DNA from: Caballeronia sp. TF1N1
Lineage (GTDB): Bacteria; Pseudomonadota; Gammaproteobacteria; Burkholderiales; Burkholderiaceae
Assembly (NCBI RefSeq): GCF_022878925.1
Contig: NZ_CP084626.1
Span: 62,001 to 126,000, forward strand
Direction of reading: 5' to 3'
DNA: 64,000 nt
The notes beneath the pieces were generated by a model. It ran no database searches, had not been told where the DNA came from, and saw only the letters and a list, made by a program, of their open reading frames with translations. Positions 9,467 to 18,226 of the stretch are shown one piece after another. Position 1 is the stretch's first letter. Each line of letters starts with the position of its first letter. The translations under genes and the position numbers were made by a program.

Positions 9467-10711
9467 TCACCGTTGTGTCGAATGGGACCCGAGCGCGTTC
9501 AGCACTTCGTAGCACGCGCCCATGGTGTGATAGTCGGTCTTGCCGGCAGGACTTTTCTCGTCGCCGTACTTGCGGTTGTCGCACGTGAGGATGCGATACC
9601 ACGCGCCGTACTCGTGATCGACGAAGTGTTCCCAGCTATAGCGCCAGAGTTCGTCGTAGCTGTCCCAGAAGCGCTCGCGGCCCGTGCGCGCGCCGAGCAG
9701 CGCCGCCGCCGCGAAGCTTTCGGCCTGCACCCAGAAGTACTTGTCGTGATCGCAGATGGTGTCGTCGGGGCCGAAGCCGTAATAGAGGCCGCCATGACGA
9801 TCGTCCCAGGCGCGGCAGAAGCCTGCATCGAACAATTCGATGGCGCGCGGCGCAAGCCACGGCAGCGCGCGATGCCGCTCCAGGATCAGCAGCAGCTTCG
9901 CCCATTCGGTCTGATGCCCCGGCTGAAAACCCCACGGACGAAAAATGTTCGAGCTGTCGGATTCGTTGTAATGCCAGTCCACCGACCAATCGCGCTTGAA
10001 GTGTTCCCAGACGAGGCCGTGCGAAAGCTTTGCCTGCCGCAGCGTGATGTTGCCCGCGATCTTCTCCGCGCGATCCAGATAAATCACGTGGCCGGTGGCT
10101 TCATACGCGGCGAGCAGCGCCTCGGTCGCGTGCATGTTGGCGTTCTGCCCGCGATAGTCGGACAACTGCCAGTCGGGCGTGGCTTCGTCGGCGTAGAGAC
10201 CGGCTTCGGCGTCCCAGAAGCGGCGCTCCATCAGCGCGAAAGTCTCGTCGATGAGCGGCTTCGCTTCGTCGATGCCCGCCATGGCTGCGTGCGCGCAAGC
10301 AAGCAGCACGAACGCATGGCCATAGCAATGACGCGTGCCGTCGAGCGTGTTCGCCTGGCCGTCGCGCCATTCAATTTCCCAGTCGTAGCCTTCGTGCTTC
10401 GCGTCCCAGTGGGCGTCGCGCAGGAACCGGAACGCGTGGCGCGCCCAGTCCTGATACGACGGATCGCCGAAATGGCGATAAGCCATCGCGTAATTGAAGA
10501 CGAAGCGCGTGCTGCTGACGAGATGGCGCGTGGTGCGGTCGTAGACCCGGCCGTCGTCCTTGAAGAAGTGGAAAAAGCCGCCTGACTCGTCGCGCGCGGT
10601 GGGCGCGTAGAACGCGAGCGTGTCGCGCACGTGCGAGAGCAGGAAGTCGCGGCTGCGGAAATCGACGCTCGCTTGCGGCGCGGTTTCCACGGGGGATGCG
10701 GTCAGGTTCAT
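9467..10711 (-). CDS. AGE-family epimerase/isomerase, probable mannose isomerase
   Basis: A 414-residue (alpha/alpha)6-barrel protein of the N-acylglucosamine 2-epimerase family. Typical features are RHLVSSTRFVFNYAMAYR, the DGTRHCYGHAFVLLACA helix, PGHQTEWAKLLL and HDKYFWVQAESFAAAALL, which carry the His and Glu residues used in aldose-ketose isomerisation. In proteobacteria such enzymes next to a PfkB kinase and a LacI regulator usually act as D-mannose isomerases (mannose to fructose). The assignment over an N-acylglucosamine epimerase is inferred from this context. The gene lies 12 bases after lacI and 5 before the kinase. Confidence 0.83.
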   Translation of the reverse strand: MNLTASPVETAPQASVDFRSRDFLLSHVRDTLAFYAPTARDESGGFFHFFKDDGRVYDRTTRHLVSSTRFVFNYAMAYRHFGDPSYQDWARHAFRFLRDAHWDAKHEGYDWEIEWRDGQANTLDGTRHCYGHAFVLLACAHAAMAGIDEAKPLIDETFALMERRFWDAEAGLYADEATPDWQLSDYRGQNANMHATEALLAAYEATGHVIYLDRAEKIAGNITLRQAKLSHGLVWEHFKRDWSVDWHYNESDSSNIFRPWGFQPGHQTEWAKLLLILERHRALPWLAPRAIELFDAGFCRAWDDRHGGLYYGFGPDDTICDHDKYFWVQAESFAAAALLGARTGRERFWDSYDELWRYSWEHFVDHEYGAWYRILTCDNRKYGDEKSPAGKTDYHTMGACYEVLNALGSHSTQR

Positions 10712-10723
10712 GTATCGCTCATC

Positions 10724-11725
10724 TCATATCTGGCCGGAGCTCGCGCGGGCGATGAAATCGACGCCCACCAGCGTGTCGGCCTGCCCCGGCGGGTTCGCAT
10801 TGTCCTCCAGCAACAAGTCGACGCCACGACGGCCGAGCGCTTCCTTGTCGACCGTCACGGTCGAAAGCGGCGGCGTGCTCTGCGCGGCGGCCGGGATATC
10901 GTCGAAACCGACGAAGGCGATGTCCTCCGGCACGCGCATACCGTGCGCGAGGCATACGCGCATGGCGGCGAGGGCCGCTGCATCGTTATAGGCGAAAACC
11001 GCGTCGGGCAAAGGAATGGATTGCGCGCGCGACTCGCCGATCAGCCGCTGCATGGCGTCGGCGGCGGCGAGATCGGGAGGCGATCCAGGGTGCGTGACGA
11101 GTTCCAGCATTGGGTCGAACAGCAGGCCGGCATCGAAATACGCCTTGCGATAGCCGAGCGCGCGCTGCGCGATGCTGTAATGCGCGAGCGACCCGCCGAT
11201 GAACGCCACGCGCCGCCGCCCCTGCGCGAACAGATGCTGCATTGCAAGCGACGCGCCCCTTACGTTGTCGATGTTCACCGAGCGAAAGCCCGGCGCGCGC
11301 AGGTCGATGAGCACCGTAGGGCGCGCCAGCGAATGCAGATGCGCAAGCAGTTCCGGCTCGACGAAGCCCGCGACCGCGATGGCGTCGGGAGCGTGCAGGC
11401 GCATTTGCTGCGCGAGATCGAGCGTGGGACCCGCGGTCAACACCGACGGCACGAGCCGATGTTCGCGGCAGGCTTCCTCGAAGCCATGCAGCACATGCGA
11501 GAAAAACGGGCTGGCGGCGAAATTGTTGTGCTGCCTATGCAGCAGAAACGTGACACGGCGAATGCGCGTGCGCAGTTGCGCGGCATCGTAACCGAGTTGC
11601 TGCGCGACTTCGACGACGCGCACGCGCGTGGCTTCCGACAGCCCCGGCTGGTTCTTGAGCGCGCGTGACACCGTCCCGATCGAGACGCTTGCCGCGCGCG
11701 CGACATCGCGAATGGTGGTGGCCAT
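10724..11725 (-). CDS. LacI-family transcriptional regulator
   Basis: A 333-residue regulator. Residues 1-50 form the LacI helix-turn-helix and hinge (TIRDVARAASVSIGTVSRAL). The remainder is a periplasmic-binding-protein-like effector domain (VAFIGGSLAHYSIAQRALGY, PDAVFAYNDAAALAAMR, FVGFDDIP). It is the first gene of the operon with the isomerase and kinase and probably controls them, responding to a sugar such as mannose or fructose. An AT-rich promoter zone with a dyad lies directly upstream. Confidence 0.9.
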   Translation of the reverse strand: MATTIRDVARAASVSIGTVSRALKNQPGLSEATRVRVVEVAQQLGYDAAQLRTRIRRVTFLLHRQHNNFAASPFFSHVLHGFEEACREHRLVPSVLTAGPTLDLAQQMRLHAPDAIAVAGFVEPELLAHLHSLARPTVLIDLRAPGFRSVNIDNVRGASLAMQHLFAQGRRRVAFIGGSLAHYSIAQRALGYRKAYFDAGLLFDPMLELVTHPGSPPDLAAADAMQRLIGESRAQSIPLPDAVFAYNDAAALAAMRVCLAHGMRVPEDIAFVGFDDIPAAAQSTPPLSTVTVDKEALGRRGVDLLLEDNANPPGQADTLVGVDFIARASSGQI

Positions 11726-11793
11726 CGTGGTGATTCAGTCTCCGCGGATTTCCTGCGGCGCGCGCGGTGTTTAGCGCGAACCGGCTACATTCG

Positions 11794-11828
11794 TTTTGCG
11801 GCGATTGTATAGTAAAAAATCGCAAAAC
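11794..11828. promoter_or_regulatory. Dyad in the AT-rich promoter zone upstream of the lacI-led operon
   Basis: The arms GTTTTGCG (11793-11800) and CGCAAAAC (11821-11828) are inverted around an inner GCGATT / AATCGC pair, within an otherwise AT-rich stretch. A -10-like TATACAAT reads on the minus strand here. The position, about 70-100 bases upstream of the LacI start, fits an autoregulatory operator, but no binding data are available. Confidence 0.4.
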
Positions 11829-11919
11829 AAACTGTGGAGACAGGGTGGGGAAACCACTAAGACCAATGCTGTATGGCGTTTGAAGTCTTTTTGTTTGTTT
11901 AGTAAAAAGCAGAAAACAT

Positions 11920-12528
11920 TTACATCGAACCTTCGCGCTCGTGTACCGAACGCTTGTCGGGCGTCCAAACGTCGAGCAGAAGGTCGTCGTCCCAGTAATG
12001 GCACAAGAGCGGCAAGCCCATTCGACCGCGCAGACGCGCGTGCACGTCTTCGCCGGTATGCGTCCAGCCTTCCATGGGTTTTCGCCAGTGGCATGCCACG
12101 ACCGTTCCGTCCGGCGTAAGCGTGCGGCGCACATGTTCGACGATATGCCACAGCTGCGGCTCGTCGAGGTAGTAGCCAATTTCGCTGAGGAGCACGAGAT
12201 CGAACTTGCCTTCGGGCCACGCGTCCGGAAGCAGCATGTGCTCGACCGTCACGTTGTCGAATTGCGCGATGCGCTGCCGCGTCAGCTCGACGGCGTCCGC
12301 GCTGATGTCCGTGGCGACGACTTCGTCGCAGCGCGCCGCAAGCAGCGCCGTTAGTTCACCGTTGCCGCAGCCCGGTTCGAACGCGCGCGCGTAGCGGTCG
12401 TTGGGAAGCGTGGCTAGCGTCAACGCGCGCTTGCGGCGTTCGTACCAACGGTTCCTGATCTTCCAGGGATCGTCGTTGTCCTTGTAAAGCTGGTCAAAGT
12501 ACTGCTTCGGATCGTTGATGTTGCTCAT
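11920..12528 (-). CDS. NodS-like SAM-dependent methyltransferase
   Basis: A 202-residue class I methyltransferase. It opens PKQYFDQLYKDNDDPWKIRN, the characteristic start of the NodS/SAM-methyltransferase group. The SAM-binding motif I is AFEPGCGNGELTALLA, followed by VVATDISADAVELTR (motif II), FDLVLLSEIGYYL and VACHWRKP. Rhizobial NodS N-methylates the deacetylated chitooligosaccharide; substrate identity here is unknown. Its start overlaps the stop of the PIG-L deacetylase by four bases (ATGA), so the two are translationally coupled, with deacetylation possibly exposing the amine that is methylated. Confidence 0.85.
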   Translation of the reverse strand: MSNINDPKQYFDQLYKDNDDPWKIRNRWYERRKRALTLATLPNDRYARAFEPGCGNGELTALLAARCDEVVATDISADAVELTRQRIAQFDNVTVEHMLLPDAWPEGKFDLVLLSEIGYYLDEPQLWHIVEHVRRTLTPDGTVVACHWRKPMEGWTHTGEDVHARLRGRMGLPLLCHYWDDDLLLDVWTPDKRSVHEREGSM

Positions 12529-13331
12529 ATGAGAATGACTTCGAAGGGCCTCGTCAGGCGGGCCAGGACATGCTCGGGCAGAACCGGCGCTTGTCCGGTC
12601 GTCTTATCCGGCTCGGTCTGGCTTCTGAAGGCTTGCACGGCCCGGAGCTTCCTGGTGTGCGTTGCCGCGTCCAGGGCGATGCGCCGCGCGCGGCTCCACG
12701 GCACGCGCGAATCGTCCGGCGACGCCCAGTGCCAGGTCCAAAGCGGCACTTCGACAAACGGCAAACCAAGCTCGTTCGCGGCCAGACACGTGGCGCGCCC
12801 GACGGCCTCGTGATCGGGATGGCCATCGTACCGCCACGTAGTGAAAACGATGTCACCAGGCTGAAGAAATTTAGCCAGAAGTACTGATAGATCCGCTTCG
12901 ATTTGTCGCGCCCCGCCATCCGGCAAGCCCAGCCGGACGACTTGCGCGTTACGCAGATGCAGCCGCTGCAAGGCGTCCCGCGTTTCTTGCGGACGCACGC
13001 TGGCAAGGCGATCCGGCGTCCATTCGGTCGATTCCGGATGGCTCGCGGTGCCGTCCGTCACGGCGACGATCAACACGTTCCGGCTTAATTCCGAGAGGCG
13101 TGAAAGTAATCCGCCCGTACCGAGCACTTCGTCGTCCGGGTGTGGCGCCACGACGACAGCGCGGCCGCCCAGCGGGACGAGATCGGCGGGATCGACTTCC
13201 GGTAGCGCGCTCAGCTTGCCCCAGTCCTGCCAGCTTTTCTCGGGCGTGCCTCGCCCTTCGATTACCCTGTCGTGCTCCGGCGCACCGGTTTCGGCGAGCG
13301 CCTTCGGCTCTTGCGTCGTCAAACTTTCCAT
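12525..13331 (-). CDS. PIG-L (LmbE) family zinc deacetylase
   Basis: A 268-residue protein with the PIG-L/LmbE signature VVAPHPDDEVLGTGGLL near residue 60, giving the His-x-x-Asp-Asp zinc/catalytic residues, and the later second zinc histidine in TTWRYDGHPDHEAVGRAT. Family members remove N-acetyl groups from GlcNAc-containing glycolipids, mycothiol precursors or antibiotic scaffolds. It overlaps the acyl-CoA dehydrogenase-like gene by 13 bases upstream and the methyltransferase by 4 downstream, forming a compact three-gene unit. An N-terminal extension of about 50 residues before the catalytic fold is polar and probably disordered. Confidence 0.88.
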   Translation of the reverse strand: MESLTTQEPKALAETGAPEHDRVIEGRGTPEKSWQDWGKLSALPEVDPADLVPLGGRAVVVAPHPDDEVLGTGGLLSRLSELSRNVLIVAVTDGTASHPESTEWTPDRLASVRPQETRDALQRLHLRNAQVVRLGLPDGGARQIEADLSVLLAKFLQPGDIVFTTWRYDGHPDHEAVGRATCLAANELGLPFVEVPLWTWHWASPDDSRVPWSRARRIALDAATHTRKLRAVQAFRSQTEPDKTTGQAPVLPEHVLARLTRPFEVILI

Positions 13332-14365
13332 GAGTCAGGCTCCCGTTCGAGCAGATGTTCCGCGAGCGATGCCTCGTCGCGTTCCGCGTGGCTTTGTCTG
13401 ATGAAGACTGGCAAATCCGCCATCAAGTGAGCGAAGTGATCGTCGCGACAGAGCGGCGCCGCTCCGAGCGCGCGGCCCGCATGCTCGATGACATGCGCGG
13501 CGCAGCGTTCGGCCGCCAGACGCGCGCGCATGGCGGCGAGCATGGCGTTGGCCTGCGGCTCGCGGTCGATGAATGCCGCCGTCTCGCGCAGCAGCGCGGC
13601 CGTGGCGCAAAGCGTGGTGTCGATAGCGCCGAGATGCGCGAGCTTGTACGGATCGGCGCCGCGTCGCGCGCCCTTTTCGACGAAGCGCGCAATGCCCGCC
13701 GCCGCGCCGAACCAGCACGCTGCAATGCCCGCGCCGCCTTGCCAAAAGCCAGGACGCTCGACATAGCTTCCCGGCTTGCCGATTCGCCGCGCAGGCACGT
13801 TGTCGAAGTGGACATCGACGCTCGCGCTTGCTTGCATGCCGACGGCAAACCAGCCTTCGCGCGTCACCTTGACGCCCGGCTGGCGGATATCGACGGCGGC
13901 GAGCATCGGCTCTCCGCGCTCGTTCCAAGCCGTCACGAGCGCATGCGTCACCGAAGCCGCTCCGGAACACCACGCCTTGACGCCGTGTAGAAGCACGTCG
14001 TCCGACTCCGGGTTGCCTATGGCCGCAAGGCGGGCGTTCGGCGGCTCGGCGGCCCATACGCCCCACGCTTCGTTCGAGGCGTGATGCTCTTCGTCGAGTT
14101 CGGCGAGGATGGCGAGCGCGTCCGTATGGCCTTCGTACAGTTTGACGAGCGCGAGGTCGAAAGCGGCGACGGCGCCGAGCGCGCGCCAGCGCTCACGCGT
14201 GGCGCCGCGTCCGGGCAAGGGCAGCCGGTCGAGGCGCGCGTCGATCAGAACGCGTAGGGCGCGAGCTGTGTCGTCTGCGTTGCCGCGCTGAAATGACAGT
14301 TCTCCGAGACATGCTTGCAGGGCGGATGCCGATACAAGCGGCTCGGCGGCCGAGGCGAGTGACAT
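13319..14365 (-). CDS. Acyl-CoA dehydrogenase-like protein
   Basis: A 348-residue flavoprotein-like sequence with a degenerate acyl-CoA dehydrogenase fold. The middle beta domain (LLHGVKAWCSGAASVTHALV, DVHFDNVPARRIG) and the C-terminal four-helix domain (QGGAGIAACWFGAAAGIARF, HVIEHAGRALGAAPLCRDDH) are recognisable. The N-terminal helical domain is short, giving a chain shorter than the usual 380-400 residues. I cannot point to a certain catalytic Glu. It heads the operon with the PIG-L deacetylase and NodS-like methyltransferase, so it may oxidise a carrier- or CoA-bound acyl group in that pathway. Start 14365 (ATG) was preferred to GTG 14377 because GGGGAG is placed about 11 bases upstream of it. 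Confidence 0.75.
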   Translation of the reverse strand: MSLASAAEPLVSASALQACLGELSFQRGNADDTARALRVLIDARLDRLPLPGRGATRERWRALGAVAAFDLALVKLYEGHTDALAILAELDEEHHASNEAWGVWAAEPPNARLAAIGNPESDDVLLHGVKAWCSGAASVTHALVTAWNERGEPMLAAVDIRQPGVKVTREGWFAVGMQASASVDVHFDNVPARRIGKPGSYVERPGFWQGGAGIAACWFGAAAGIARFVEKGARRGADPYKLAHLGAIDTTLCATAALLRETAAFIDREPQANAMLAAMRARLAAERCAAHVIEHAGRALGAAPLCRDDHFAHLMADLPVFIRQSHAERDEASLAEHLLEREPDSWKV

Positions 14366-14588
14366 GGCGTGACTCACTCCCCATCTTCGCTGTGCTGGAG
14401 GGCGCTAGCGTTCCGCATGGACATCTCCTGTTCTCGTTTGCGCATTACTTGGACAAGAGTGTGGCAAGCGACATGCCCGGACGCCATTCAGCCAGACGGG
14501 ATAGGCAAAAGCGCCGGACAGGAGTCAGGCAAATCGACTTACGCCGTCCGGCCGAGTCGACGGTATCGATCAGACGGGTTCAAATGCA

Positions 14589-14613
14589 CAAAGGCCGCAC
14601 GAGGCGGCCTTTG
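14589..14613 (-). terminator. Intrinsic terminator of the YfeH-like gene
   Basis: A perfect 10-bp stem, CAAAGGCCGC / GCGGCCTTTG, with a five-base loop ACGAG lies 25 bases past the stop of the transporter gene. The U-tract is weak but the A/T ends of the stem fit a bidirectional hairpin. Confidence 0.7.
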
Positions 14614-14637
14614 TCGGGAAACGATGATGGAGATGTG

Positions 14638-15657
14638 TCAGCGCCGCGCGGTTGCGGCGATGTTCTTGCCTTCGCGTGGGGGTTCAGTCGCGGTCTTGCG
14701 TGCGCCCCAACGTTGCGCCAAGACCGCGCACACCATTAACTGAATTTGATGGAACAGCATCAACGGGAGCACGACCGCGCCAACCGTATGGGACGCGAAA
14801 ATCACCTTCGCCATTGGAATGCCGGAAGCAAGGCTCTTCTTCGAACCGCAGAAGATGATGGTGATCTGATCGGCGCGGCTGAAACCGAGACGCCGCGCGG
14901 TGAAGGCCGTTACCAGGAGCGCGACGGTGAGCAGCAGCACGTTGACGACAAGAAGGCCCAAAAGCGTGGAAGCGGAAATCGAATGCCAAATGCCTTCGTT
15001 TACGGCTTCGCTGAACGCGACATAGACCACGAGCAGAATCGAGCCTTGATCGACGAACTTGAGCACCGCCTTGCGCCGGTCGATCCACTTGCCGATAGCC
15101 GGACGCAGCAACTGCCCCGCCACGAACGGCACGAGCAATTGCATGACGATGCTGCCAACCGTATGCCACGGCGAACCCGTTGTCGCGCCATTGCTCGTCA
15201 CGAGCAAGCCGACGAGCGCAGGCGTGATGAAGATGCCGAGCAGGCTGGACGCCGACGCGCTGCACACCGCCGCAGGCACGTTGCCTTTTGCCATGGATGT
15301 GAACGCGATCGACGACTGCACCGTGGAGGGCAATGTGCACAGGAACAGAATGCCGGTGTAAAGGGCAGGCGTGACGAGCGGCATGAGCAACGGCTTGAGC
15401 GCGAAGCCAAGCAACGGGAACAGCACAAAAGTGCTCAACAGAACGAGAAGATGCAGCCGCCAGTGTGTTGCGCCAGCGACGATCGCCTCGCGGGATAGCT
15501 TTGCGCCATGCAGAAAGAACAGCAGCCCGATTGCAACGTTGGTGATCCAGTTGAACGCCGTGGCCACGTTGCCGCGACAAGGCAAAAAGCTCGCGAGGAT
15601 GACCGTGCTGACGAGCGCCAGCGTGAAGTTATCGGGAAGAAGTTTGGGCCGCGCCAT
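14638..15657 (-). CDS. Bile acid:sodium symporter family transporter, YfeH-like
   Basis: A 339-residue inner-membrane protein with about ten hydrophobic helices. It belongs to the SBF-like (BASS) group exemplified by E. coli YfeH: it starts MARPKLLPDNFTLALV, then has NWITNVAIGLLFFLHGAKLS, LPSTVQSSIAFTSMAKGN (the crossover/sodium-site region) and IIFCGSKKSLASGIPMA. The substrate is not known for this subgroup. The gene is monocistronic with a hairpin terminator just downstream. Confidence 0.87.
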   Translation of the reverse strand: MARPKLLPDNFTLALVSTVILASFLPCRGNVATAFNWITNVAIGLLFFLHGAKLSREAIVAGATHWRLHLLVLLSTFVLFPLLGFALKPLLMPLVTPALYTGILFLCTLPSTVQSSIAFTSMAKGNVPAAVCSASASSLLGIFITPALVGLLVTSNGATTGSPWHTVGSIVMQLLVPFVAGQLLRPAIGKWIDRRKAVLKFVDQGSILLVVYVAFSEAVNEGIWHSISASTLLGLLVVNVLLLTVALLVTAFTARRLGFSRADQITIIFCGSKKSLASGIPMAKVIFASHTVGAVVLPLMLFHQIQLMVCAVLAQRWGARKTATEPPREGKNIAATARR

Positions 15658-16164
15658 CGGTTGGATCTCGCACTCGTGCTTACGGGCCGAAGTATTCGGG
15701 TACCGCGCGCGTCAAGTCAGTAAAAACCATGATTTTCGCTCGTAGGCGATTGAAAAGGCAAATTCATTTACAGGATTGATTGATTACCACCGCGCATGAG
15801 CGCGCTTGTTTTCCTTCGATGCAGAAGCATCAACCGGGCCGCCAGACCGGTCACTTCGACAGTGCGCAAATCCTCCGTGAGCGACTTTTTTCATCGGACG
15901 ATTTGTCTTTCAAATCAGCAGGATGCAGCGGAAAAACTCCGACGTAACATGGTGTTACAACCATGAATCGGGCCTAACACTTTTTGGCTCGACGGCCGAC
16001 GCCGGGCGAAATAAATTGTGGAACATGCCGGTCGACGAGTGCGCGCGAGATCTCCTCGCCGTCGCCATTGGTCCGACTTTGACCGGTTGTCCGTTGGGCG
16101 TCGACTTCTCTTTTTGCGTCGCTAACGGGCAGGAATGGTGTCGGACACTGGCTGTTTTCTCGAC
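15658..16164. other. Long intergenic region, no gene seen
   Basis: About 500 bases between divergent genes. No coding frame with a credible start and composition was found. It contains an AT-rich patch near 15720-15790 that probably holds the promoter of the YfeH-like gene and a perfect 15-base palindrome at 15944-15958, annotated separately. Confidence 0.5.
15944..15958. promoter_or_regulatory. Operator-like palindrome GTAACA-TGG-TGTTAC
   Basis: Two perfect six-base arms separated by three bases form a symmetric site in an otherwise unassigned intergenic region, about 205 bases before the exported-protein gene at 16165. This form is common for dimeric regulators, but no regulator gene is adjacent, so the function is only suggested. 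Confidence 0.3.
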
Positions 16165-16533
16165 ATGGCGCTCATCGGTATACGCACAACGACTCGTTTT
16201 CTTGCAGCCACCGCGATCTCTTCGCTGGCGGTCGCGGGTTCGCTCGCGCTTGCCGGTCCGCGTGTCGAATGGCTGTCGTCGGCGGTGTTTCAAGATTCCG
16301 CGAGCAGCCGTCAGTCGCTGCACCATACGCCGGTTGCCGCCAAGGACGGTCTCACGCCAGTGAGCGCCGAAGTGCGGCCCGTGCCGCGCGCCGAACAGGC
16401 GGCGTCGCTCAGAGGCGCGGGTTCGATTCGCGCGGACATCGCCCGCTATAACGAAGAGCGCAGCCTGCCACGTCAACCCGGCCGCCCGGTCGATGATGGC
16501 CGCACCTCCGGCAACGCCAACTTCCGCAACTGA
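16165..16533 (+). CDS. Small exported hypothetical protein
   Basis: A 122-residue protein with an N-terminal hydrophobic signal-like segment (about residues 8-30, FLAATAISSLAVAGSLALAG). A hydrophilic, Pro/Arg/Ser-rich, probably disordered remainder ends DDGRTSGNANFRN. The cleavage site is uncertain, so it could instead stay membrane-anchored. An earlier in-frame ATG at 16135 adds 10 polar residues; start 16165 gives the better signal sequence. No family is recognised. It stands alone upstream of the porin. Confidence 0.55.
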   Translation: MALIGIRTTTRFLAATAISSLAVAGSLALAGPRVEWLSSAVFQDSASSRQSLHHTPVAAKDGLTPVSAEVRPVPRAEQAASLRGAGSIRADIARYNEERSLPRQPGRPVDDGRTSGNANFRN

Positions 16534-17044
16534 GCTTCACCTGCTGCGACGTCTTGTGCAATTCCGCAATGCTTGCGCGTTAACTTCGTGGTTAACTAAA
16601 AATTAATTGCGCGTCTAGTTGCGCCGTGACGGTGACGCAATCACGCCACAGTTGTTCATTCGTGACCGCATAAACATTCCTCTCTTTTCGCGCTGCACGG
16701 ACAATGCGCCCTGCGCGGGATTTCGCAATCCAAAGCAGTTTCGATTTCCCTTTCATCGCCTTCAAAGGCGCGCCGTTGCTCGGCTTCCTATAAAGACCGC
16801 TCGGAACGATTCGGCTTTGACGCGAGAAGCGACGCGCATCGAAGCGTGAAAAGGCGCGCCTGCCTATTCAAACCGTGATACCCGCAATAACCAAAAACAT
16901 TTTTGACCGGAAAAATGGTCCGTAAAGATGGTGCCGCTCCACTAGCGACACCGCTCTCGCCGAAATCATTAGCCGACAGAAGAGGCGAGTGCACCGTTCC
17001 TCGCCCGCCAAGCATTCAATTTTTGACAAACGACAGGAGAGTTC
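16534..17044. other. Long leader/intergenic region upstream of the porin gene
   Basis: About 510 bases without a gene, AT-richer than its surroundings. A region this long upstream of an OmpC-type porin usually carries its promoter and regulator sites. The only element placed with confidence is the ribosome binding site AGGAG at 17035-17039; a TTGACA-like string next to it is too close to the start to be a -35 box. Confidence 0.5.
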
Positions 17045-18139
17045 ATGAAGCCAACCGTCAACCGTGCGATGAAGACCACGGTCAAGGCCACCGTAGTCGC
17101 CGCCATGTTCGGCTTTCTCGCCGCGGGCGCGGCGCAGGCGCAATCGAGCGTCTCGCTTTACGGTCAGGTCGACGAATGGGTCGGCGCACAAAAGTTTCCC
17201 GGCGGCGATCGCGCCTGGAATGTGAGCGGCGGCGGTATGTCCACGTCGTACTGGGGCTTGAAGGGCGCTGAAGATCTGGGCAACGGCTACAAGGCGATCT
17301 TCACCCTGGAAAGCTTCTTCCGCGCGCAGAACGGCCAATACGGCCGCTTCCAGGGCGACACGTTCTTTGCACGTAACTCGTATGTCGGTATTCAAGGGCC
17401 GATCGGTACGTTCACCGCTGGCCGCCTGACGACGCAGTTGTTCGTTTCGACGATTCTGTTCAACCCGTTCGTCGACTCGTATGTCTTCTCGCCGATGGTC
17501 TATCACGTGTTCCTCGGTCAGGGCACGTTCCCGACCTACACGACGGATCAGGGCGTGACGGGCGATTCGGGCTGGAACAACTCGTTGCAGTACACGACGC
17601 CCGACTTCAACGGCTTGTCCGGCAGCGCGATGTACAGCTTCGGCAACAACGCGGGCGATGGCCGCTCGAAGAAGTACAGCGCGCAGTTCCTGTACTTCCA
17701 CGGCCCGTTCGCCGCGACCGGCGTTTATCAATATGTGAACTTCAACAACACGCCGGGCGATCTGGTCACCTCGAACGCCTTCGCCATTCCCGGCTACAAG
17801 AGCCAGAGCGTTGCCCAGTTGGGTGCGTCGTACGACTTGAAGTACGTGAAGTTCTTCGCCCAGTACATGTACACGAAGAACGACATCGACCCCGGCACGT
17901 TCCACGTGAACACGGGGCAGGGCGGTGTGACGGTGCCGCTCGGCCCGGGCCTGGTAATGGCGTCCTATGCGTATTCGCGCAGCAACGGCGGTCTGGACCA
18001 GACGCATAAGAGCTGGGCCGTAGGCTACGACTACCCGCTGTCGAAGCGCACCGACGTCTATGCCGCGTACCTGAACGACAAGTACACGAGCATGTCTTCG
18101 GGCGATACCTTCGGCGTCGGCATTCGCGCCAAGTTCTGA
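17045..18139 (+). CDS. Gram-negative trimeric porin (OmpC type)
   Basis: A 364-residue outer-membrane porin forming 16-stranded water-filled channels. A signal peptide of about 33 residues ends GAAQA, followed by the mature start QSSVSLYGQVDEWVG, typical of Burkholderiaceae porins. The body shows alternating aromatic strands (LKGAEDLGNGYKAIFTLES, FFARNSYVGIQGPIGTFTAG, in which the external loop carries the constriction region). It ends in the classical C-terminal phenylalanine (GVGIRAKF) needed for Bam recognition. AGGAG precedes the start. A strong terminator follows. Burkholderia chromosomes encode many paralogs, so solute specificity cannot be named. Confidence 0.95.
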   Translation: MKPTVNRAMKTTVKATVVAAMFGFLAAGAAQAQSSVSLYGQVDEWVGAQKFPGGDRAWNVSGGGMSTSYWGLKGAEDLGNGYKAIFTLESFFRAQNGQYGRFQGDTFFARNSYVGIQGPIGTFTAGRLTTQLFVSTILFNPFVDSYVFSPMVYHVFLGQGTFPTYTTDQGVTGDSGWNNSLQYTTPDFNGLSGSAMYSFGNNAGDGRSKKYSAQFLYFHGPFAATGVYQYVNFNNTPGDLVTSNAFAIPGYKSQSVAQLGASYDLKYVKFFAQYMYTKNDIDPGTFHVNTGQGGVTVPLGPGLVMASYAYSRSNGGLDQTHKSWAVGYDYPLSKRTDVYAAYLNDKYTSMSSGDTFGVGIRAKF

Positions 18140-18157
18140 GTCTTGCGGCAGCAAACG

Positions 18158-18197
18158 AAAAGCGCGTTCCGGATCATCACCGGAACGCGCTTTTTTT
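18158..18197 (+). terminator. Rho-independent terminator after the porin
   Basis: A stem of at least 13 bp (AGCGCGTTCCGG against CCGGAACGCGCT) with loop ATCATCA is followed by seven T residues. It also lies at the 3' side of the convergent nitronate monooxygenase gene and could act on both transcripts. Confidence 0.92.
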
Positions 18198-18226
18198 CAT
18201 CTGAATCTCTGCGACGAGCGTTTTTT

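Noticed and set aside
17021..17027. TTGACA string before the porin
   Set aside because: It is under 25 bases from the start codon and overlaps the ribosome-site region, so it cannot be the -35 box.
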